64,000 bases of DNA from Gymnopilus junonius (Eukaryota; Basidiomycota; Agaricomycetes; Agaricales; Galerinaceae). The DNA lies in NCBI GenBank assembly GCA_015501075.1, contig JADNYJ010000096.1, positions 1-64,000 on the forward strand, in the 5' to 3' direction. A program made the translations under genes and the position numbers. A model generated the notes under the pieces. It saw only the letters and a program-made list of their open reading frames with translations, made no database searches and was not told the DNA's origin. Each line of letters opens with the position of its first letter. The stretch's first letter is position 1. Shown here piece by piece: positions 55,419-64,000 of this stretch.

Positions 55419-57717
55419 CGATCGCTCAATATTCTGACCAAAATTTAGCGGCCCTGCTACAGAGAGTTCGCTATTGAGAAGAATCAGTGGTGTTGCTTTA
55501 CTCTAGGTTAACGAACCTGTGCCAGGGCATATGCTGGGTCGTTGCGCCTTTCTCCCAGAAATGAGCGCTACTACACTGCATTGGCTTTTCCGAAGAGGTC
55601 ATGCCGCCATTCGGCCAGGTCGGCAACCATTTCGGACTGCCCATTTTCCCGGCCAGACAGGTATATGGCTGTGCAGCTGTCAATGATACGCCAATCAATA
55701 ACCCGTCGACAACAGCACAGGGGTCTACGCTGTGAGCAGGAGGGTCCCTCAAGAGTCCTTGTTGTGTAGTTTAGGAGCACTACATGAACTGCCAAACCTT
55801 CCAAAAAGTACAAGTCCGACGTCTTACACAGCGCAAAATTCGGCGACGTTGGGACTGCTGTTAGGGGGGAGGCGCGGTCGCAGTAAAGTAAAGCCTGGAT
55901 AACTTTTCTGTCGAACCCTTTCGGGTGTATTTGCACTTCCATTCCTCTTCTCCGTATGCCACTTGTCAGGCTTCCTCTCGCTAGATATCAGCCACTGCAG
56001 AGCAAATTCGGTACATATTAATGTCGAAATAGCCAGTCTATGCTACGAAGGCTAGCATCAGATCGACGGTTTAAGAAGACCCAGTGCATAAAGACCATCG
56101 TAATCTGATTATAGATGGCTTTGTATATCTCCTGTCTAAGTGAAAGGCGGTGAAAATCATTGCTTACTTTACATTCCAGTGATCTCAAAGTGGTACATTC
56201 CAGTGGTACATTCCAGTTCTACCAGAACGTGAGTTACTTAACCTGAACGATGTTAATGCAATAAATAGAATGCAAACGGTCGACTTCATGGATTAAAATT
56301 TTCCTCAGAGATAATTAAACTCTAAAATCAATAGAATCAAGATCAAATTTGACGTCTGCTGGCTCTCGATCCATCAGGTACTATTTCCTCCTTTTTTTAG
56401 TCTCCGAAACTTCCTGGTCGAGTTTCAGAGTACGGGCTATGCTTCAACCCGTTGATATTGATATGGAGTCTTGTTGAACCCCTGTTTACCAAGTGCCGAG
56501 GAATAAGAATAACTTCAACCAAGGATAAGGCGTAAGGCGCTTAATACACATCCTACATTACGCTCTGAAAGCCTCAAGGTATTTCGAGGTACCGTATGAA
56601 ATAGCCGCCGGCGGAATGTAGGTGTATTTTGATCGTAGCTGAGCTTCTCCGTCAGGGGTTGTCGAGCTTCCGAAACGGAGACGCCACTTCTATTATTCTC
56701 CCCCCGGGTGACATTATGTATAGCTTTAATCCAGGGATGTTTATTTCATTGCACACGACCACGAAAAAAGGGTACATATATACGTAGGCGTTTGAGTAGA
56801 TACAGCGGACAGTCACAAATCAGCAGTACTTACACCACTTTGGAGCGCTGAATTTACACGCTGAATCCACGTTACTGACACGTTCTTTCGCTTTGGGAGG
56901 ATCAACCCAGCACACCGTTTCCGATCATACTTAAGGCAAAGAGACATAATCAAATCGCAGTTCATATGACGTCCCACTGCGGAACTGAGTCGCGTTGTCA
57001 CATAACAGTTAGAACGTAGTTAGAACGCCAGGCAGAGGAACGGAAGGACCCAGAGTTGTCTATTCGGAACCGAAGGAACGAGGATACAAGATACAATAGC
57101 AGTCTGAACTGCGGGTAAGGGATATGAAGAGACCGTGGAGGCACTGGGACGAATGAGACTCGACGGACTCTCCAAGAATGGTGCACGTCGAGATAAATAG
57201 GCGGGATATAGTGACATGTTCTATTATACCATACAATGTGGGACAAGATGCGATACAAGAAATGCAACTACGGCCGGCCTCGGGATCAGAGTCCGTAGAA
57301 ATGGATCTAGATACCTAAAAAATATACGACAAAGGCTGGATGACGGAGGGAATATCGAATAAAACCGAACTCGAAGAGAAGAACGTGATAATTGTAGCTA
57401 CAAGGTTCCAGGAATAACGTCGTAAACTTCTACACAAGCACCCATATTCGTCATGTGCAAAAAAAAGAACAAGAAAAATCTAAAAAGAAACTGTTCAGTC
57501 GACATGTAAACAGATGCTTGACGGAGTACTCACCATAAAGAAAGCGTTGCTAATCGTGCACGAAATTATTGAGCGTGATATGGTAAGTCGACTGCTTGTT
57601 CATAATAGTACAAGTGAGGTATCAGATTGGACAAAAGGGTATATGGGTGGAATGTGGGGTTTGACGGGGGGTTGAGAACGATAAGGCCCGGAAAGTCAAT
57701 GAAGTCCCAACGAGAGC
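55419..57717. other. Long intergenic stretch, no supported gene
   Basis: About 2.3 kb. A minus-strand frame of 123 codons (55571-55942) is Cys/Leu-rich without a recognisable motif and overlaps others on both strands. A short direct repeat (tggtacattccagt) occurs at 56191-56220. AT-rich sequence lies at 56240-56350. The last 700 nt are probably the 3' flank of the bZIP gene. Confidence 0.35.
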
Positions 57718-58338
57718 TTAACTATCGAAATTTGGGAAAGGAAGTCCGTGAGTCGCCAATAGACGTTCCATCATGAGTGCACGCTCTCGCCAGATATCCT
57801 TCTCCCGTGTTAACCGAACCACGTCCTCCTCAAGTTTCTGGAATTGAAGCATTCGCCGTTTGCGGCTGCGACGTGCGGCTAGGGTGTTCTGCTTCCGTCT
57901 ATATTCGACCTTTTGCTGCTCAGTAGCATTGTCAGGGAGCGGCTCATCAAATAGTTCATCCTCTTCATCCGAGATTTGCTGTGCGGACCGTCTGCGGGCT
58001 GTGACGTAGGGAGGGACATTCCGCTGGGAGGGGGACGAGGCGGTGGCGTACCGACGACGGTGAGTTGAGGCGTCCGGAGAGAGGAACTCGTTGGTAGGAG
58101 GTCTGGCTTGGTTGTAGGGCTGGAGAGACGGATGTGTTCGGGAAGGGTGGGCGGTCTCGACCAGAGAAGAAGCAGACTCTGAAGAAATGGACCTGGAATG
58201 CGTATTAGCCATGCTGGACTGGCCAGATACGTTTGAGTAAGCGGGCACTCCGCTCATAGAAGGCATCTCAAAGAGAGTGCTGATTGTGGCGAGATCGTAT
58301 TGTTCTTGCATTTCCTCTTTGCTAATTTGCGCCTGCAT
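57718..58338 (-). CDS. bZIP transcription factor, GCN4/CPC1-like
   Basis: From the ATG at 58338 the protein has 206 residues. A Ser/Thr/Pro-rich N-terminal part (probable activation region) is followed by an acidic ISDEEDELFDEP and a C-terminal bZIP. The basic region is RRKQNTLAARRSRKRR, with the diagnostic Asn and the Arg seven residues on. A zipper follows (LEEDVVRLTREKDIWRERALMMERLL). The basic region resembles that of the amino-acid-starvation regulators GCN4 and CPC1. The frame stays open upstream of 58338 and reads protein-like (Ser-Pro-Ser-Ala-Ser-Ser-Asp), so a further 5' exon is likely and the true start is uncertain. The leader region 58339-58870 has several short upstream frames, which would fit the translational control known for this family. 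That is an inference. Confidence 0.8.
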   Translation of the reverse strand: MQAQISKEEMQEQYDLATISTLFEMPSMSGVPAYSNVSGQSSMANTHSRSISSESASSLVETAHPSRTHPSLQPYNQARPPTNEFLSPDASTHRRRYATASSPSQRNVPPYVTARRRSAQQISDEEDELFDEPLPDNATEQQKVEYRRKQNTLAARRSRKRRMLQFQKLEEDVVRLTREKDIWRERALMMERLLATHGLPFPNFDS

Positions 58339-58870
58339 AGAGGATGTGGTGTGAATGTCGTCGAATTGCTTCCGTTGGTTTACGTCGGAAGATGCTGAAG
58401 GAGATGAGTACGTTGCCAGGATGAAGGTCCCTGAGTGATATGTACTGACAATAATGAGTCGAAGTGGGTATGAGCAGTAGGAAATGAGTCCACAGGAGAA
58501 AGACGCGCTGGGTATTTATACGCTTAAAGGAAAGAAGGATTCCAGATATAGAGAGGGCTGTGCAATTAAAAAATATTCGAAATAAGCAAGTGGCGGTGAT
58601 GCGTTCAACGTCTAAGTGACTCACACAGCATGTCAAAGCCCGCACCCGACTGCCGAAAGGTAGTCGTCTCCCTGTGCGCATTACAATATCTTCTCTCTTC
58701 CCAGCGAATCTCGAGTGTAGGAAGGAGGAAGACCAATCCTGGATTCCGCAAATTTCACAACTTTGAATCACGTGCAAGTCGGTTCTGACCACTGATGGAT
58801 TCCACGCCAGTTCCACGCCCACGGATGTCGCTCTCTTCCTCCAATCCGCGATACCCAGCAACGTTCAGCA

Positions 58871-60768
58871 TGATTGACGGTAGCAACAAGCAAACTCCAA
58901 TAAAAAATGATACCCCTTCTCTCACCCGTAAATCCAGCAATGCTGATAGAATCTCTGATGTGAAATCTTTCGCACATCCAGCTCCGCACAGGGTGCCTAC
59001 GAGTGCTGTAGCCTGACGACCAACTTGGGCTATCTAATGGCGATTGTCGTTTCAAGACCTCGTATTCAAGTAAGACTATACAAGATACACACGCATTTAC
59101 TTTCGGGACCCTCGGATACCTTGAACTATTTGTGAAGCGGTGCCGACTTAAATCCGACAGCCATCCATCTTGTCAGCGTTGACGCGCTGAAGTACTGGCC
59201 TCACATACTCAATCGAATTTCCAACGGCGGCCTCAACCTTTTGAAAATAACATTTTTCAGCTTGCTAGAGAACATGCCTCCTTCGCTTCCCCTGAGTCAG
59301 CTAAATTCCGCCGAAATTTAAAACCGAGTCATTGTAAGGCGGAGCCTGGTAATTTTGCATGAAATATTTTTTTCGTCGCTGTCCATTCCTATAACTTCGC
59401 CCTACGAGACAGAAGCACGACAAATAAGGATAGATAAGGGTGTACATTTTCTCCAACTGTTTTAGAAATCCTAGGAAAGTGTGTGAGCCTTCTGATTTGG
59501 ATTAGCGAGTAAGCACTGAAAGATATAGCGAGAAACGACCCGTTCAATATTATACTAAGTTCTGAATTATAATGGATTTATTGGCCTCTCAACTACTAAC
59601 GCTGACGTTTTGATTGCTAGATAGCTTCAGGGCGTCAGCAATTGCCAAAAGAAAGGACAGCAAAGCGTTCAGTTCTCCTACTTTCTTCAGTCCAATATTC
59701 AAATTATATGTATATCTGAGATACATAGGATCTATGTTAAGTCACAACATATGAGAATACAATTGAAGCCATTTATTTATACTAGGTGTCACTGCGCTAC
59801 TGCATTTAGAGTCAAATTTAATCACGCGTTATCTAGATTTCTACAGGAGTCGCGCATGAAACAGAAGAAGTAATATTTTCTTCTAGAAGTATAATTATAC
59901 TAGGGCGGTTCGCTATCAGGGGTAGTAGAAAGTGACATTTTCTCCCGAACTTGACTCTTCATAGCAGAACTCCCTATTATTTTCCGGTTATTTCCGGAAA
60001 TATTTACACAGCCGTATGGAGCGTTCAAGGCACCGTGAATATTATTATTCAAGTTGAATGTACTGAGGCGGACTCGCCAAGGCGGCGTAAGTTGGAGCAA
60101 ACTAGTAGAAAAGAGCGTTATCATCTCGGAGTATCTCGAGGCTATGTCTCTAGCGTAGAAGCGAACTTACACTCCGAACTTATCTCATGGAAATGTCACT
60201 ATGGAGTCGATTCTGAAGCCGGGTTGTCGAAGCGTTAATGCCAGTTGCTACCGACATTGCATAAATTCGGACATTGGACACTGGACAAGACACGGGACAG
60301 GTGAGGCTGTGGGGGCGCGGGTATTTTGATGGCGGGATGCCTTAATAGCGCGTTGACAGGCCGCCTTCACCCGCCCTTCCCGAGGGCGCCCAGCACGTGG
60401 AAAAGCTGTGCCCGAAAGCTGTAAACCCATCTACCGAGCTCGACTCGGCCCTCACGCCAGGCACCCGCCATTGGCTCCTAAAAGCTATTCCCACGTACGG
60501 AATATGGGGGCAAGGAGTGGAGTGGAACTTTGAGCTAGGATGTTCATTACTTACCGTTCACAGATGTTAAGGTCACTTTGTCACATAAGGACGGTCAAGG
60601 AAAGCTCGTCAAATACGCAGATCGCGACTTATCCCTCAAAACGACATGATGACCAGTTAAATGTTAAGTTGTGTTCAATTCTATTCCTTTCGTGTATTCG
60701 ACAATCGTTTAAATACCCAAGTAATAATACTGAGCTCCGTAAAAGATAAGATTGTCCAAACCCTCCAC
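58871..60768. other. Long intergenic stretch, no supported gene
   Basis: About 1.9 kb, AT-rich at 59330-59900. Short frames only, no motif. A repeated ggacattggacactggac-like unit occurs at 60268-60290. Confidence 0.35.
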
Positions 60769-61673
60769 TTAAACGTAGCTGATGGTGACACCAGAAGAGG
60801 TGGTCGAGACGGAAGTCAGGACCTTGTTGTTTTGCTCGATGTCGATTAGAGTAGAGCCAGAGGGGCCAACAGTCGTGCCAGACTTGGTGGTGGCGACGGC
60901 ATTGGTGAAGGTTACGGTGCCGAAGTCAGCGAAGGGAACAAGGCTGCTGCCTTCCTCAAAGTCCTCAACGATCCACTCAGCGTTCTCCTCGCAGAGAGCG
61001 GCGGAGGAAGTGAGGGACTTGGTGACGGTCTTGCCGGTGGTCAGGTTCTGGATGACGGCGGTGCCTGCCTTGGTGGAGGAAGCGGTGACGGTGAGCTTGA
61101 TCGAATCACCAGCCTTGATGGTGATGCCGGAGAAATCGTAGGCGTAGTCGGGGTACCATTCATACCAGGCTGTTAATCAAAAGAAAAGTCGGTCAGACAA
61201 AGAATTTTAGAGAGAGATTGAGGCTCATACCATCGTAGGACACTTGGCCGCCGGAGATGGTGAAGTCGATACCAGTCTGGAGGATAGCGGTTCCACAGGT
61301 GTCACCATCAATACCGACCCAGGCGGATGCAGCACCAGAGCTGCCAGAGGGAGTGGGGACGGTGAAGGTACCGGTTACAGAGGTGAAGGTTCCCTGTAAG
61401 AAAAAGTGCAGTGTAAAGGAAAATCGACACAACTACGTCTGAGATACGCACTGAGGGGTAGGAATCCCAGACGGCGCCAGCCCAGTTGGAACTGTACTCG
61501 ACATGGGACGCGTTCGAGGCCAAATTGTCCAAGTGGTTGGACTCAAGCAGACGAATGGGTTGGGATTGACGACCTGCACGACGACGTTCGAGGCGTGCTC
61601 CGAGCCTGGAAGGTGCAGCAAGAGCAGCGGTGGCAAGGAGAAGGTTGCTGAGGAGGGCGAGTGCGAAAACCAT
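60769..61673 (-). CDS. Secreted glutamic peptidase (G1/eqolisin family)
   Basis: Exons 61673-61452, 61393-61231 and 61169-60769 join in frame to 261 residues. The signal peptide is MVFALALLSNLLLATAALAAP, followed by a short Arg-rich propeptide and the mature domain starting near SNWAGAVWDS. Eqolisins are acid-active secreted endopeptidases with a Gln-Glu catalytic pair. Both are present: Gln in WVGIDGDTCGTAILQTG and Glu in EENAEWIVEDFEEG. The last strand is GVTISYV before TAA at 60769. An in-frame ATG at 61727 is possible but would place 18 residues before the signal peptide. A TATA box lies 91 nt upstream of the chosen start. Confidence 0.92.
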
Positions 61674-61763
61674 GGTGATCAGAGGATTTAGAATGGTGCG
61701 TCGACCAGAAACAACTGTAGGTGCCAAAACAACCTAAAGAACTAGGGCAGAAGTTCCGCACTT

Positions 61764-61771
61764 CTTTTATA
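61764..61771 (-). promoter_or_regulatory. TATA box of the glutamic peptidase gene
   Basis: Read on the minus strand this is TATAAAAG, 91 nt upstream of the ATG at 61673. Confidence 0.6.
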
Positions 61772-64000
61772 CTCCAAATTCTCTGTTACTTCGAATATTG
61801 CAGAATCGTCGCACTGGTCCTTGGTTGTGTGGTTATTCTGAGATGCCATATGTTCATGGCTTCTCTCCAGAAGGCGACAGTGCAGATGCCGACCAGAGAT
61901 CGGTTCCGATAACCATGCCGCAACGAATATCTGTCCAACAAAGCGACAATTAAAGCCAAAGAAATCAACGATTTTGACCGACCAACAAGGCTCTTACACC
62001 TGTTCCATGCGATTCGTCCCTTCCAAGAGCACTCCACACATGTGACATAAATCGATAACTGTTGTTCTCGAAATGATTAGTCGGACTAGAGGTCTATTGA
62101 GCAAGAAGAATGGTAGGTCCCGACATTAACCCATGATAAGCACCATATGCGAACGTGATTGCAAGAAGTCTCTTGAAAATAGTTCCATGCGGTTTACCAG
62201 TCGAAAGCCGTCAGATGATTGTCGTCATCCAGTAGATAAGGATGAAAGAACCTAATGAAGCGGAGGCCGACAAGCGCGCGATTGAAAGACTTCAGAGGCA
62301 TCTCTCATGTGTAGGCGAAAGAGCAGATCGCAGAGGCAAGTATAGAATAACTACGTGAGAGGGAGTAGAAAATGGAATGGCTGATAGCTGAGAGCGAACA
62401 AAAAAATCGATCCATCACATAATCGGTCATCACATGCTCGCGTGCTGCACAAATAGATGCTGCCGTCTGCGAGATAAATATAGACGTATCTATTCTGAGG
62501 TTGCCAAGAATTCGTAGAAGCACCGACTGTTGGCCGAACGTCCGTTGGCGGAGTAGGACAGCTTAATGAACCGGGAGTAATATCTGCTGAAAATGTAAAT
62601 AATCGACTGGAGGAGCAGGAATATCCGAGTCGAACAAACATCTTCCCATTCATTGCGCGAGAAAAAGCTCATTCAGTGACCGCATCTACGAAGCAATTTG
62701 AAAGGTGGAGCAACGGAAGGTGCAGCCGTCGAAGAAGTCGTATGGCATTGTCAAGATGGTGCTTATCTCTCCCAACCTTCTCCGAGTAAGTCATAGGGCC
62801 TTCAACGCGAACGCACGGATGTGCACGATGTAAGGAACGCTTGGGACCATGAGGAGAGGGAAGAAATCATGATTAATATGTAACTGTAAATGACAGTCGA
62901 ATGTCAGGGAAAATGCTGGAAAGATTCGATAACGCGAGGTGCAAAGTGAAGCAAAAATCAAGAAACGTCTTGATTAGATCACTCAGTCAAGGTTCAAGAA
63001 ATCGCTGATCATACGTGGCTAAATCGAACTTTAGGCTTGAGGCGTGTATTATCTTCAGCACCTGACAAGAGCGTTCTATTTTGAGCTAGGCCATGGAACG
63101 CATGGCAACGGCAAATATTGTGGTAAACTGGAGGCCTGCAATGTTCTTCGCATATGGAGTACATGAAATCCCTACGCAATTCTAATAGCGGCTCGTGCAA
63201 AAAGGCGTAGATTCTCCGTGCTATGGTGACTTGGCATTTTCTTGGTAGCAGCAAGAATCCGAAGAAAAGAAAAGAACTGACTGTAAGTGGAGGCCTTTCC
63301 AGCAAAAACGCCGGCATGTTTCAGCTAGTGGAGATACGGAATCAATCAGAGAAGAAACGAAAGCGTGAAGCAAAACCGTTTCCAGACGATGGGATAATTT
63401 AAGACTCCATTGAAAGAGTTTATATATACGTCATCGCCTGTGACCAATTAGCTGTGCGTCTACAGACCCAGAACTACATATGTATATGACGAACTGGAAG
63501 CCCTCCGTTGTTAAGGTCCTTAGTGAACGTACTGTTGGGAAGCAAAGCGTGAGGTAATCTGCCGCAGTTAGAAGGTGGATAGTGATATCCCCGTGAATGC
63601 ACCACGGATCAGTCATTTTTGAGCGCGGGGTGTGGCATCAATTAAAGAGAAAGGCTAGCTAGCTAACCTAACCTATTCACTCGGTCGCATGGGCAACGGA
63701 GAGCCCAAAATCGACAATTTTTCCCTGCTATATTAGTTCGGGCAAAAATACCATCAGTGTGAACGCACAAATAAGAGCGACAAATATGAATACACTCTTT
63801 ACTGGTTGCAAGACTATACTAGTATCGCGATAATCGTAGAATATTATCTATCTAGAGCACCAGAAATGTTTTATCAGACCAATATCAAAGCTGAGAAAAA
63901 AGGAGTACCATTTAGCTAATCTGAGCTTATCAAACTCTTAATAGGGGGTTTCACGGTAGCCCAACTTTGGGCCAATTTTGATCCCAACTTTGATCCCAAC
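61772..64000. other. Intergenic stretch to the window end, no gene seen
   Basis: About 2.2 kb with only short frames on both strands and no recognisable motif. A gctagctagct run lies near 63654-63664. The last 30 nt hold two copies of tttgatcccaac (63977-64000), possibly the start of a repeat that continues beyond the window. Confidence 0.35.

Overview
The window is nuclear DNA of a filamentous fungus, most probably a mushroom-forming basidiomycete (Agaricomycetes). Nearly every gene is cut by short GT-AG introns of about 45-70 nt. The families present fit that group: expanded alpha-type kinases, DUF6698-type proteins, Plavaka transposons, a Tad/I-type LINE, fungal aminoglycoside-phosphotransferase-like kinases, Zn2Cys6 and bZIP regulators, and an eqolisin peptidase. 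All gene models were built by hand from splice sites, reading phase and remembered family motifs. No similarity search was possible.

Layout. 1-2123: 3' end of the AP-1 clathrin adaptor mu gene, with a very long pyrimidine-rich last intron. 2.1-4.2 kb: no convincing gene, a purine tract and a near-perfect 42-bp palindrome. 4.2-8.4 kb (minus): a 14-exon gene for an uncharacterised membrane protein with a duplicated Cys module. 9.0-9.9 kb: an APH-like kinase. 11.6-15.8 kb: two intact SMYD-like SET-domain paralogues. A decayed third copy lies at 23.5-24.7 kb, a fourth at 33.9-35.4 kb and a relic at 35.8-36.4 kb. Between them sit an integrase-like transposon gene (17.0-18.6 kb), an alpha-kinase (18.8-21.2 kb), a small hypothetical gene (24.9-25.5 kb) and a mutated non-LTR retrotransposon with RNase H (26.6-32.9 kb). 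36.9-39.3 kb: two tandem genes for small multi-pass membrane proteins, one with an internal exon duplication. 39.56 kb: an intron-containing tRNA-Ile(AAU). 39.7-46.1 kb: a DUF6698 gene and a deleted Plavaka transposase gene in divergent orientation, possibly one element. 47.1-50.65 kb: a Zn2Cys6 regulator. 50.9-53.1 kb (minus): an M17 leucyl aminopeptidase. 53.6-54.3 kb: a decayed gene. 54.7-55.4 kb: a hAT-like element with perfect 8-bp target duplication carrying a coding-like fragment. 57.7-58.4 kb (minus): a GCN4/CPC1-like bZIP gene. 60.8-61.7 kb (minus): a secreted glutamic peptidase. 61.8-64 kb: nothing recognised.

There is no operon logic. The window mixes housekeeping genes, regulators and a transposon-rich middle (17-46 kb) in which a SET-domain family has multiplied and partly decayed. 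Single-base indels interrupt several conserved genes, including AP-1 mu and the aminopeptidase. Some apparent pseudogenes may therefore be assembly errors, and the calls below say so where it matters.
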